64,000 nt of DNA, taken from positions 1,840,001 to 1,904,000 of the forward strand of contig NZ_JADBEC010000001.1 in the NCBI RefSeq assembly GCF_014873945.1, read 5' to 3'. Positions 1-8,409 of this stretch are shown here, in pieces. Made by a program: the position numbers and the translations under genes. The notes under the pieces are model-generated. The model saw only the letters and a program-made list of their open reading frames with translations. It was not told where the DNA came from and searched no databases. The number at the start of each line of letters is the position of its first letter. Positions within the stretch are counted from its first letter, which is position 1. The stretch is from Rhizobium viscosum. Its GTDB lineage: Bacteria > Pseudomonadota > Alphaproteobacteria > Rhizobiales > Rhizobiaceae.

Positions 1-234
1 TATGTTGATACGAGAGCGGGTGCACTGAGCGAAGGTGGCGACATCGTCCAACTCTTAAGGAGCGGGCTGCTGAAAGAGAGTGATATACGTGGTGAGTTGG
101 CAGAGCTGATATCGGGCGCCCGTGACGGGCGGAAAGATGCACAAGAGATCACTCTCTTCAAATCCGTTGGTGCAGCGCTCGAGGATCTGGCCGCCGCCAT
201 CCTTGCCTATGAAATGGTGACGAGCCAAAAGTGA
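1..234 (+). CDS. Ornithine cyclodeaminase family protein, C-terminal fragment (5' end outside the window)
   Basis: Reading frame 1 is open from the first base to a TGA at 232-234 and gives about 77 residues. The end of the fragment, TLFKSVGAALEDLAAA, matches the conserved C-terminal signature of the ornithine cyclodeaminase / mu-crystallin family, which use NAD(P) to deaminate or reduce small amino or imino acids. In rhizobia such genes often act in ornithine-to-proline catabolism, but the substrate cannot be told from this piece. The upstream part with the Rossmann fold is missing because of the window edge, not because the gene is broken. The next gene, hrpB, begins inside or just after its stop codon, so the two may be co-transcribed. 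Confidence 0.8.
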   Translation, partial: YVDTRAGALSEGGDIVQLLRSGLLKESDIRGELAELISGARDGRKDAQEITLFKSVGAALEDLAAAILAYEMVTSQK

Positions 235-2696
235 AGACCATGCCTTCTTTGCCGGAGCTTCCGGTTTCGCATGTGCTGCCCGATATCAGCGCGGCGCTTG
301 GCAAGAAGAAGCGCGCGGTACTTTCGGCTCCTCCGGGCGCCGGGAAAACGACGCTCGTACCGCTTCATCTGCTTGGCCAGGCCTGGCGCGGCGATGGGAA
401 GATAATCCTGCTGGAACCCCGCCGGCTGGCGGCACGCGCCGCGGCAAGCCGCATGGCGTCTCTGCTGGGCGAGCAGGTGGGCGAAACGGTCGGTTACCGC
501 ATGCGCCTGGACAACAGAATATCGGCGAGGACGCGGATCGAGGTTGTTACCGAGGGCGTCTTTGCCCGCATGATTCTCGATGATCCCGAACTCTCTGAAG
601 TCTCCACCGTCATCTTCGATGAATTCCATGAGCGGTCGCTGGACGCCGATTTCGGCCTTGCGCTGGCGCTCGACGTTCAATCGGCGCTTCGCGAGGATCT
701 TCGAATCCTTGTGATGTCGGCCACGCTCGATGTCGAGCGGGTGGCTGCATTGCTTGATCATCCGCCTATCATCGAAAGTACGGGGCGAAGCTTTCCGATT
801 GATATTCGCTATCAGGACCGACCAGGCGGCGAGCGTATTGAAGACGCGATGGTGCGGGCGATCGTCGGTTTTCATGCAAGCGAATCCGGATCGATTCTCG
901 CTTTCCTTCCTGGTCAGGCGGAGATCACCCGGACGGCAGAGCGGCTCGAGGGGCGGTTCGGCGCCGAGACGCTGATTGCACCGCTCTACGGCAATCTCAG
1001 CCAGAAGGAGCAGGATGCGGCGATCCGCCCTTCGGCACCGGGCACGCGCAAAATCGTGCTTGCGACCTCGATTGCCGAAACTTCGATCACCATCGACGGC
1101 GTGCGGATCGTGATCGACAGCGGGCTGCAGCGACTGCCGGTCTTCGAGGCATCGACGGGCATCACGCGGCTGGAAACCGTGCGGGTGTCTCGTGCGTCGG
1201 CCGATCAGCGTGCCGGCCGCGCCGGAAGAACAGAGCCGGGCATCGCCCTCCGCCTCTGGCATCAGGGGCAGACGGCGGCGCTTCCGGCGTTCACCCCACC
1301 ACAGATTCTTTCGAGCGATCTTTCCGGTCTCGTGCTCGATCTTGCCCATTGGGGCGTTCAGGACACAAAATCGCTGGCCTTTGTCGATCAACCGCCGGAG
1401 ACGACGATCAAGGAAGCGCGCGCGCTGCTGGTGCAGCTCGGGGCGCTGGACAAGGACGGCGCGTTGACGGCGCGCGGAAAGGTGATGCGCGACCTCGCCC
1501 TGCCGCCGCGGCTGGCTGCCATGGTGGTTTCGGCTGGTGAATCGGGTCATGCCAAGGATGCGGCGCTGATCTCCGTGCTTTTGACCGAGCAAGGGCTCGG
1601 CGGCGCCAGTATCGATCTGGAAGAGCGCCTCCGACGGTTCAAAGGCGAAAAGGGCGAAAGGGCCGAGGCTTCGAGACGGCTCGCGGGAAGGCTCTCGGAA
1701 GGCTTCAACAAGGTTTCGAGTGCTGAATCTGCGCATGCAGGAAGGCTTCTGCTGCACGCTTTCCCGGATCGGGTCGCACTTCAGCGTGGCGCGCGCGGGC
1801 GATATGTCATGGCGAATGGCCGCGGCGCGGAGCTGGCGGAGACCGAGCGGCTGGCCGGCAGCCAAATGCTCGTCATTGCCGATCTGACGGGCCGGGCCGC
1901 GCAGGGGAGAATTCTGGCGGCGGCGGACGTCTCCCGTGCCGACATAGAAGTTGAGCTGCCGGGTGAAATACGGACGGACGACCAGACCTTTTTCGATAGG
2001 CAGAGCCGGCAGGTGCGGGCACGTCGAGCCACAAGGCTCGGCGCGATCGTTTTCGAGGAAGCGCCGCTTCCGCGCCCCTCGGGCGAGGCGGTGGTGCGGG
2101 CGCTTGCGCAGGGATTGCAGGAGTTGGGGCTCGATCAGCTTCCCTTTTCCAAGGAGGCTCTGCAGCTTCGGGAGCGGATCGGCTTCCTGCACCGGACGAT
2201 CGGTGAACCATGGCCCGATATGAGCGACGAAGCACTGCTTGACCGCATGGAAGACTGGTTCACCCCTTTCCAGACGGACGCGCGAGGGCTTTCGGATATT
2301 TCCGCCTCCGGCCTCTCCAACGGGCTGATGGCACTCGTGCCGCACGACCTGCAGCGCGATCTCGCACGGCTTGCACCGACGCATTTCGAGGCACCGACGG
2401 GGCAGCGCCATCCGATCCAGTATGACGGCGAAGAACCGACGCTGACGATCCGGGTACAGGAGCTTTTCGGTCTCAAGCAGCATCCGGCGGTCGCTGGTGG
2501 ACGATTGCCCCTGCTGCTGGAGCTCACTTCGCCGGCCCACAGGCCAATCCAGACGACCCGCGACCTGCCCGGTTTCTGGGCTGGCTCGTGGAGGGATGTG
2601 CGCGCTGACATGCGGGGGCGTTATCCAAGGCATCCCTGGCCGGAGAAGCCCGACGAAGCGGCGCCGACGACAAGGGCAAAGCCTCGTGGTACATAA
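231..2696 (+). CDS. hrpB: ATP-dependent helicase HrpB
   Basis: An 821-residue DEAH/RHA-type helicase with the usual HrpB length. Visible motifs in order are Walker A (APPGAGKTT, about residues 36-44), motif II DEFH in FDEFHERSLD, motif III SAT, the motif V/VI region with ATSIAETSITIDG and QRAGRAGR, and the HrpB-specific C-terminal region after about residue 650. HrpB proteins are DExH helicases presumed to act on RNA; the physiological target is poorly known. The start could be GTG 231, overlapping the upstream stop, or ATG 240 three codons later; neither has a strong ribosome-binding site. The downstream gene actS follows after 61 bases. Confidence 0.93.
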   Translation: MKTMPSLPELPVSHVLPDISAALGKKKRAVLSAPPGAGKTTLVPLHLLGQAWRGDGKIILLEPRRLAARAAASRMASLLGEQVGETVGYRMRLDNRISARTRIEVVTEGVFARMILDDPELSEVSTVIFDEFHERSLDADFGLALALDVQSALREDLRILVMSATLDVERVAALLDHPPIIESTGRSFPIDIRYQDRPGGERIEDAMVRAIVGFHASESGSILAFLPGQAEITRTAERLEGRFGAETLIAPLYGNLSQKEQDAAIRPSAPGTRKIVLATSIAETSITIDGVRIVIDSGLQRLPVFEASTGITRLETVRVSRASADQRAGRAGRTEPGIALRLWHQGQTAALPAFTPPQILSSDLSGLVLDLAHWGVQDTKSLAFVDQPPETTIKEARALLVQLGALDKDGALTARGKVMRDLALPPRLAAMVVSAGESGHAKDAALISVLLTEQGLGGASIDLEERLRRFKGEKGERAEASRRLAGRLSEGFNKVSSAESAHAGRLLLHAFPDRVALQRGARGRYVMANGRGAELAETERLAGSQMLVIADLTGRAAQGRILAAADVSRADIEVELPGEIRTDDQTFFDRQSRQVRARRATRLGAIVFEEAPLPRPSGEAVVRALAQGLQELGLDQLPFSKEALQLRERIGFLHRTIGEPWPDMSDEALLDRMEDWFTPFQTDARGLSDISASGLSNGLMALVPHDLQRDLARLAPTHFEAPTGQRHPIQYDGEEPTLTIRVQELFGLKQHPAVAGGRLPLLLELTSPAHRPIQTTRDLPGFWAGSWRDVRADMRGRYPRHPWPEKPDEAAPTTRAKPRGT

Positions 2697-2757
2697 TCTG
2701 CCGTCCTTGGAGCGCTGTGCGTCGATGCTGTAAGAGTATGGGCTGTAGGAGTATGGC

Positions 2758-4068
2758 GTGACTGAGAAGACTGAAACCCAGACACAGGAAGACAGGCTGA
2801 GCAGCCGCCGGCTGCGCTTGCAGACTTTGGTGCGATTGCGATGGCTGGCGGTCACCGGTCAGGCCGTAACGGTCTTTATCGTCGCCTTCCTGTTGAAATT
2901 CCCCCTGCCGCTGGTTGCCAGCTGCTCGCTGATTGCGGCACTCGCCTGGGTGAATTTCTATCTGATGATCCGCTATCCGCCGACCCACCGACTTGAGCCG
3001 CCTGCCGCTTTCGCGCTTTTGGGTTTCGATCTTCTGCAGCTCTGCGCGCTGCTGTTCATTACCGGCGGCCTTGCCAATCCCTTCGCGGCATTGGTCTGCG
3101 TTCCCGTCATCATTTCATTCGCCTCACAGCCGATCCGCTACAGCACGGCATTGATCGGCTTTGCGATGGTCTGCATTACCGTGCTTGCCTTTTCGCCCTT
3201 CCCGCTTCCGTGGTTCGACGGGATGGAAATCAATGTGCACAATGTCATGCAGTTCGGCGTCTGGTGCTCGATCGCCTCGACGATGGCCTTCGCCGCCTTC
3301 TATGCCTACCGGGTGTCGATGGAGGCGAGCCAGCTTGCCGACGCGCTGGCGGCAACCGAGCTGGTGCTGCAGCGGGAGAAACATCTTTCCCAACTCGACG
3401 GGCTTGCGGCCGCTGCAGCCCATGAGCTCGGCACGCCGCTTGCCACGATCAGCGTCGTTGCCAAGGAGATGGAGCGCGAACTCAAAAACGACGACCGGTT
3501 CCGCGAGGATGTGCAGCTTCTACGCAGTCAGAGCGAACGCTGCCGCGATATCCTTCGCCGGCTGACGACGCTCTCTGCCGAGGGCGAGGCGCATATGCGC
3601 CGGCTGCCCCTCTCCTCGATGATGGAAGAGATCGTCGCGCCGCATCGCGAATTCGGCATCAAACTGGAGCTGGTGGAGAAGAGCCCACGCAGGGGCGAGC
3701 CTGTTACCGACCGCAATGCCGGCATCATGTACGGGCTCGGCAACCTGATCGAGAATGCCGTCGACTATGCGCGGGAGAAAGTGACGGTCACGGTCGAGCA
3801 CGATCACGAAAAGGTGCTCATCGTCATCGAGGACGACGGCAACGGCTACGCGCCCGATATTCTGACGCGGATCGGAGAACCCTACGTCACCAAACGGCAG
3901 AAGGAAGATACGGCTGGAGGCCTGGGACTGGGGCTTTTCATCGCCAAAACGCTGCTGGAGCGCTCCGGCGCATCTCTGGTTTTCGAAAACCGCGATCCGG
4001 AAAATGCCGGTGCTCGCATTCGAATCGAATGGCCGCGCGTATTGATAGACGCAAATTCGACAAAATGA
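2758..4068 (+). CDS. actS: Redox-sensing histidine kinase ActS (RegB/PrrB family)
   Basis: A 436-residue membrane histidine kinase that starts at GTG 2758. The N-terminal half is hydrophobic, with about six membrane segments, and carries the quinone-site signature GGLANPF (residues 103-109). The H-box AAHELGTPL has the phospho-accepting His at 222. The sequence RSQSERCRDIL places a Cys at 262, equivalent to the redox-active cysteine of RegB. The N, G1 and G2 boxes of the ATPase follow (NLIENAVDYA, DDGNGYAP, GGLGLGLFIAKT). In this family the kinase reads quinone pool and thiol redox state and phosphorylates ActR/RegA, which controls CO2 fixation, nitrogen and acid-tolerance genes in rhizobia. 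The cognate regulator lies directly downstream. Confidence 0.93.
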   Translation: MTEKTETQTQEDRLSSRRLRLQTLVRLRWLAVTGQAVTVFIVAFLLKFPLPLVASCSLIAALAWVNFYLMIRYPPTHRLEPPAAFALLGFDLLQLCALLFITGGLANPFAALVCVPVIISFASQPIRYSTALIGFAMVCITVLAFSPFPLPWFDGMEINVHNVMQFGVWCSIASTMAFAAFYAYRVSMEASQLADALAATELVLQREKHLSQLDGLAAAAAHELGTPLATISVVAKEMERELKNDDRFREDVQLLRSQSERCRDILRRLTTLSAEGEAHMRRLPLSSMMEEIVAPHREFGIKLELVEKSPRRGEPVTDRNAGIMYGLGNLIENAVDYAREKVTVTVEHDHEKVLIVIEDDGNGYAPDILTRIGEPYVTKRQKEDTAGGLGLGLFIAKTLLERSGASLVFENRDPENAGARIRIEWPRVLIDANSTK

Positions 4069-4136
4069 CTTTGTGGGCATAAACAGGATATAAGCGGTTG
4101 ACGCATTTCCGACGCTCAACTGCCGGGACCGTAGCA

Positions 4137-4715
4137 ATGACAGATCAGAACCACGAGATTTCCGCCGGCTCCAACGAGGAGCATATCGGGCCTGACCCGA
4201 GCCTGCTGATCGTCGACGACGACGGCCCCTTTCTCCGTCGCCTGGCACGGGCTATGGAGGCACGCGGCTTTCATGTGGAAACGGCCGAATCGGTGGCGGA
4301 AGGTGTGGCCAAGTCCAAGGGCAGGCCGCCGAAATATGCGGTGGTCGACCTAAGACTCGGCGACGGCAATGGTCTCGATGTTATCGAAGCGATTCGCCAG
4401 CGGCGTGACGACACACGCATCATTGTGCTGACGGGCTACGGCAATATCGCCACCGCCGTGACCGCCGTGAAGCTCGGGGCTGTGGATTACCTGGCAAAAC
4501 CCGCCGACGCCGATGATGTGTTTGCGGCGCTGACGCAACGGCCAGGGGAAAAGGCGGAACTGCCTGAGAACCCCATGTCGGCGGATCGCGTACGCTGGGA
4601 GCATATCCAACGTGTCTATGAAATGTGCGAGCGCAACGTGTCTGAGACGGCGCGCCGGCTCAACATGCATCGCCGTACCCTACAGCGCATCCTCGCCAAA
4701 CGCGCACCGAAATAA
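4137..4715 (+). CDS. actR: Response regulator ActR (RegA/PrrA family)
   Basis: A 192-residue response regulator. The receiver domain has the acidic pocket DDD (residues 27-29), the phosphorylation site Asp71 in VVDLRLGDG, and Lys in YLAKPADADD. A short linker rich in proline leads to a Fis-type helix-turn-helix at the C terminus (NVSETARRLNMHRRTLQRIL), typical of RegA. An in-frame start exists at 4098, but ATG 4137 gives the usual family length. The gene lies 68 bases after actS, consistent with a kinase-regulator operon. Its stop codon directly abuts the stop codon of the convergent mmcB gene with no spacer and no visible terminator. Confidence 0.93.
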   Translation: MTDQNHEISAGSNEEHIGPDPSLLIVDDDGPFLRRLARAMEARGFHVETAESVAEGVAKSKGRPPKYAVVDLRLGDGNGLDVIEAIRQRRDDTRIIVLTGYGNIATAVTAVKLGAVDYLAKPADADDVFAALTQRPGEKAELPENPMSADRVRWEHIQRVYEMCERNVSETARRLNMHRRTLQRILAKRAPK

Positions 4716-5210
4716 TTAGACATCGTCCACGTTGAACGGTTTGCCATTTGCCCATTCGGCCATCATCAGCCGCTGCGCTGCTGCACGCGAGAAGTTAAGC
4801 GTAACAGCCTTGCGGGTCGCCGGCGGCAGGCGGTGTTCGGGTGCTTCACGCAGCATATGCGCCCCGTAACCATCTGAAAGAAAAAGGCCGCACTCCTCCG
4901 GGAAGATATCCAGGGGCACATCCTGGTGTGTTGCGAAGAATAGCCGATCGCAATGCAGACGGTAATCCGGCCATTTGCGATCGACCTTAAAGTCCTCGAT
5001 CGACGTCTTGATCTCGATGATCCAGAGCTCTCCTTTTTCAGAGATTGTAATCAAATCGGCCCGGCGGCCGCTCGCCAGCGGCAGTTCCGGCAGCACCGCG
5101 TGGCGCATATCGTGGAGCAAAATCTGCATGCCACGGCGCACCATCATGGCCCTGTCCGATTGCCGGCCATCGATTAACGGATTGTTATTGTAAACGCTCA
5201 AAATCGTCAT
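4716..5210 (-). CDS. mmcB: MmcB-family DNA repair protein
   Basis: A 164-residue protein of the MmcB (PF06319) family. Recognisable features are ASGRRADLI, EKGELWIIEIKTSIEDF and KWPDYRLHCDRLFFA, a PD-(D/E)XK nuclease-like core in which D, E and K residues (RADL...EIK) occupy the expected catalytic pattern. In Caulobacter, MmcB belongs to the DNA damage response and supports tolerance to mitomycin C together with translesion polymerase functions. It is transcribed convergently towards actR and divergently from the L,D-transpeptidase. The start ATG 5210 gives the usual family length. Function is assigned from the family. Confidence 0.85.
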   Translation of the reverse strand: MTILSVYNNNPLIDGRQSDRAMMVRRGMQILLHDMRHAVLPELPLASGRRADLITISEKGELWIIEIKTSIEDFKVDRKWPDYRLHCDRLFFATHQDVPLDIFPEECGLFLSDGYGAHMLREAPEHRLPPATRKAVTLNFSRAAAQRLMMAEWANGKPFNVDDV

Positions 5211-5392
5211 GGATAACCATCAAGTGGGGTTGGCCGTTGTTGCAAAAAAGCCATGCGCTTTTAATTTGCGGCTCAGATGGATTTTGTCGCACCGCACCAG
5301 CCTTGCAAAGGCAAAGTTAATCGAAAATAAACCATAAATAACGATGGTCGAAAGACTATCCTCCAATTGCCCAAAACCTTCACGAGTCATCC
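5211..5392. promoter_or_regulatory. Divergent promoter region between mmcB and the L,D-transpeptidase
   Basis: This 182-base non-coding gap separates two genes that face away from each other, so it must hold both promoters. The right half is AT-rich. At 5317-5331 there is TTAA-N7-TAAA, one base away from the CtrA binding consensus TTAA-N7-TTAA, about 60 bases upstream of the transpeptidase start. I give this match low weight because such near-matches are frequent in AT-rich promoters. Confidence 0.35.
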
Positions 5393-6073
5393 ATGCGCAT
5401 CCGCAATGCATTCCCTGTATTTGGCCTGCTGGCGACCCTGGCACTGGCCGGTTGCTCCACGACGTCCGAGACTGCGTCCAACGACAAGGGCGCGGGTCCG
5501 ACCGTTCAGACGGCACAAATCTTCAACGACGCCTATGGCGTAACCTCGGATGCCGGATACTCTCTGCCGGCAATACCGATCAACCGCGTCAAGCCGGAAT
5601 TCCGCCGCCAGATCGTCAGCTACCAGAGCGACGAGCGTCCCGGCACGATCATCGTCAACACGCGTGAGCGTCACCTCTATTATATCCTGCCCAACGGCAA
5701 GGCCGTCCGCTACGGCATCGGCGTCGGCAAGCAGGGCTTCGCATGGTCCGGCACGGCTTACGTCGCCTGGAAGCAGGAATGGCCAAACTGGCACCCGCCG
5801 AAGGAAATGGCCGTTCGTCGTCCTGAAATCGCTAAGTATGTCGAAGACGGCATGGGTCCAGGCCTCACCAACCCGCTCGGCGCACGTGCCATGTACCTCT
5901 TCAACGAAGAGGGCAAGGACACGCTCTTCCGCCTGCACGGCACTCCGGAATGGGCCTCGATCGGCACTGCCGCTTCGTCGGGCTGCATCCGCCTGATGAA
6001 CCAGGACGTGATCGATCTCTACAGCCGCGTCCGTCCGGGCAAGACCACCTCCAAGGTCATCGTTATCCAGTAA
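5393..6073 (+). CDS. L,D-transpeptidase lipoprotein (ErfK/YbiS/YhnG family)
   Basis: A 226-residue exported L,D-transpeptidase. The N terminus is a lipoprotein signal with lipobox LAGC and modified Cys at residue 21. The YkuD catalytic domain follows, with TIIVNTRERHLYYIL at its start and the active-site block HGTPE...SSGCIRL, with the nucleophilic Cys at about residue 198. Such enzymes form 3-3 peptidoglycan cross-links or attach outer-membrane proteins to peptidoglycan; which of these applies cannot be read from sequence. Cross-linking by L,D-transpeptidases is known to be abundant in Rhizobiales, which grow from the pole. A strong hairpin terminator follows. Confidence 0.92.
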   Translation: MRIRNAFPVFGLLATLALAGCSTTSETASNDKGAGPTVQTAQIFNDAYGVTSDAGYSLPAIPINRVKPEFRRQIVSYQSDERPGTIIVNTRERHLYYILPNGKAVRYGIGVGKQGFAWSGTAYVAWKQEWPNWHPPKEMAVRRPEIAKYVEDGMGPGLTNPLGARAMYLFNEEGKDTLFRLHGTPEWASIGTAASSGCIRLMNQDVIDLYSRVRPGKTTSKVIVIQ

Positions 6074-6094
6074 GCTAAAAACCGAATTCGGTAT

Positions 6095-6132
6095 AAAAAA
6101 GGCCGCCGGACTTTAGGTTCGGCGGCCTTTTT
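6095..6132. terminator. Bidirectional rho-independent terminator
   Basis: An 8-bp GC-rich stem, GGCCGCCG (6101-6108) paired with CGGCGGCC (6120-6127), is flanked by an A-run on the left and a T-run on the right. It can therefore end transcription of the L,D-transpeptidase on plus and of malate synthase on minus. Confidence 0.9.
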
Positions 6133-6144
6133 GTATCTGCAGGT

Positions 6145-8322
6145 TCAGGCTCGCGAGGTCTGCTTCGCCTTGAGCTCGATGCGGCGGCGATGCAGGACCG
6201 GCTCGGTGTAGCCGTTCGGCTGTTCCCTGCCCTTCAGGACCAGATCGAGTGCTGCCTGGAAGGCGATCGAATCATCGAAGTGTCCGGCCATCTGGATATA
6301 GGCCGAATCGCCGGCATTCTGCTGGTCGACGACAGCGGCCATACGCTTCATCGTTTCGATGATCTGCTCCTTCGTGACGATCTTGTGGTGCAGCCAGTTC
6401 GCCATGTGCTGGGCGGAAATCCGCAGTGTCGCGCGATCTTCCATAAGGCCGACATTGTTGATGTCAGGCACCTTGGAGCAGCCGATGCCCTGGTCGACCC
6501 AACGCACGACGTAACCCAGAATGCCCTGGGCATTGTTGTCGAGTTCGCGCTGGATTTCTTCCGGCGTCCAGTTCGGCCGTACAACGACCGGCACCGAGAG
6601 GATATCGGAGAGCTTGGCGCGGGTGCGATCCTTCAGGCCCTCCTGCACCTTGGCGACATTGATCTGGTGGTAGTGCGTGGCATGCAGAGTGGCGGCCGTC
6701 GGTGACGGCACCCAGGCGGTATTGGCGCCGGCCTTCGGATGGGCGATCTTCTGCTCCAGCATCGCGGCCATCAGATCTGGCATGGCCCACATCCCCTTGC
6801 CGATCTGCGCGTGGCCGGAGAGGCCGCATTCGAGGCCGATATCGACATTCCAGTTTTCGTAGGCGCCGATCCAGGCGGCCTGCTTCATGTCGCCTTTGCG
6901 GATCATCGGGCCGGCTTCCATAGAAGTGTGGATTTCATCGCCGGTGCGATCGAGGAAGCCCGTGTTGATGAAGACGACCCGTTCGCGGGCAGCCCGGATG
7001 CATTCCTTGAGATTGACCGTCGTGCGGCGCTCCTCGTCCATGATGCCCATCTTGATGGTGTTACGTGCCATGCCGAGGGCATCTTCAACGCGGGAGAATA
7101 TCTCGACTGCGAAGGCGACCTCTTCGGGGCCATGCATCTTCGGCTTGACGACATACATGGAGCCGACGCGCGAATTCTTACGGCGTCCCGATGGGCCGAC
7201 ATCATAAAGCGCGATGAGACCGGTGATCACGGCATCCATGATGCCCTCCGGCACCTCGTTGCCGTCGCGATCGACGATCGCCGGATTGGTCATGAGGTGA
7301 CCGACATTGCGCACGAGCATCAACGAGCGGCGATGCAGTTCGAAGGTCTCACCGTCGGGCGCCGTGTAGGCGATATCCGGATTGAGCTTGCGAACGAATG
7401 TCGAACCGGCTTTGGCCACCTCCTCCTGCAGGTCGCCCTTCATCAGGCCGAGCCAATTGCGGTAAACGACGACCTTGTCCTCGGCATCGACAGCGGCAAT
7501 GGAATCTTCGCAGTCCATGATCGTGGTGATGGCCGATTCCAGCCAGACGTCGGAAATATGAGCCGGATCGGTCTTGCCAATCGGGGTCGAGGCATCAAGC
7601 ACGACCTCGATATGGATGCCGTTATTCTTCAAGAGAATATGGGTCGGCGCATTCGCATCGCCGCGATAGCCGGCAAAGTGTCCGGCATCTTTCAGCGCCA
7701 GTGCTTTGCCATCGACGGCAACAATCGCCAGAGCACCATTCTTGACGGCGAAGGAGCCGACATTCTTCCAGGAGCTGCCGCTGAGGGGAACGGCGGAATC
7801 GAGGAAATTGCGCACCCAGGCGATGACCCTTTCGCCGCGCTTGGGGTTGTAGCCCTTGCCCTTTTCGGCGCCATCCGTTTCCGGGATGGCATCGGTGCCA
7901 TAGAGTGCGTCATAGAGCGAACCCCAGCGGGCATTGGCGGCATTCAACGCGTAGCGGGCGTTCATGACGGGAACGACGAGCTGCGGGCCGGCAAGAGAGG
8001 CGATCTCGGCATCGACATTGGCAGTCGAAACCTGAAAATCCGGGCCCTCAGGCAGGAGATAGCCGATCTCTTTCAGGAAGGACTGATAGGCGTCCATATC
8101 CGTCGGTGCGCCGTTCCGGCGATACCAGTCGTCGATCTTTGCCTGCAGCTGATCGCGCTTCAAAAGCAGCGAGCGGTTCTTCGGCGCCAGATCATGCACG
8201 ACCGCCGAGAAGTCGGCGAAGAACTTGTCCGCATCGATGGCGAGGCCCGGCAACGCCTCCTTCACGAGGAAATCATGAAGGACGGCTTCGATGAAGAGAC
8301 CATTCTTTTCAATGCGGCTCAT
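6145..8322 (-). CDS. glcB: Malate synthase G
   Basis: A 725-residue malate synthase of the long G type (about 720 residues), which condenses glyoxylate with acetyl-CoA to give malate. Family landmarks include [21 protein letters not shown] near the substrate site, [33 protein letters not shown], and [23 protein letters not shown] 8322 is preferred over an in-frame start at 8388 because it begins with MSRIEKNGL as in other G-type enzymes and has AGGGAGA upstream. The gene is probably used for growth on acetate, fatty acids, polyhydroxybutyrate or glycolate. The isocitrate lyase partner is not in this window. A 9-bp hairpin sits in the leader. Confidence 0.96.
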   Translation of the reverse strand: MSRIEKNGLFIEAVLHDFLVKEALPGLAIDADKFFADFSAVVHDLAPKNRSLLLKRDQLQAKIDDWYRRNGAPTDMDAYQSFLKEIGYLLPEGPDFQVSTANVDAEIASLAGPQLVVPVMNARYALNAANARWGSLYDALYGTDAIPETDGAEKGKGYNPKRGERVIAWVRNFLDSAVPLSGSSWKNVGSFAVKNGALAIVAVDGKALALKDAGHFAGYRGDANAPTHILLKNNGIHIEVVLDASTPIGKTDPAHISDVWLESAITTIMDCEDSIAAVDAEDKVVVYRNWLGLMKGDLQEEVAKAGSTFVRKLNPDIAYTAPDGETFELHRRSLMLVRNVGHLMTNPAIVDRDGNEVPEGIMDAVITGLIALYDVGPSGRRKNSRVGSMYVVKPKMHGPEEVAFAVEIFSRVEDALGMARNTIKMGIMDEERRTTVNLKECIRAARERVVFINTGFLDRTGDEIHTSMEAGPMIRKGDMKQAAWIGAYENWNVDIGLECGLSGHAQIGKGMWAMPDLMAAMLEQKIAHPKAGANTAWVPSPTAATLHATHYHQINVAKVQEGLKDRTRAKLSDILSVPVVVRPNWTPEEIQRELDNNAQGILGYVVRWVDQGIGCSKVPDINNVGLMEDRATLRISAQHMANWLHHKIVTKEQIIETMKRMAAVVDQQNAGDSAYIQMAGHFDDSIAFQAALDLVLKGREQPNGYTEPVLHRRRIELKAKQTSRA

Positions 8323-8338
8323 GCGGTGTCTCCCTTGC

Positions 8339-8363
8339 AGTGGCAGCTTTTCATGCTGCCACT
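8339..8363 (-). promoter_or_regulatory. Hairpin in the malate synthase G leader
   Basis: AGTGGCAGC (8339-8347) and GCTGCCACT (8355-8363) form a perfect 9-bp stem with a 7-base loop, 16 bases upstream of the glcB start on the minus strand. There is no T-run after it, so it is unlikely to be a normal terminator of the upstream P450 gene. It may affect translation or mRNA stability. Confidence 0.5.
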
Positions 8364-8409
8364 TTGCCCGGCTTTCATTCACAGTCAATTCAGCAACAAT
8401 TCGAAAGAT

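Noticed and set aside
207..2855. An 882-codon open frame on the minus strand opposite hrpB
   Set aside because: It is rich in Arg, His and Gln with no domain, and mirrors the codon bias of hrpB; it is a GC-rich shadow.
5317..5331. CtrA binding site before the L,D-transpeptidase
   Set aside because: One mismatch in a half-site within AT-rich DNA; such near-matches are common, so it is mentioned but not claimed.
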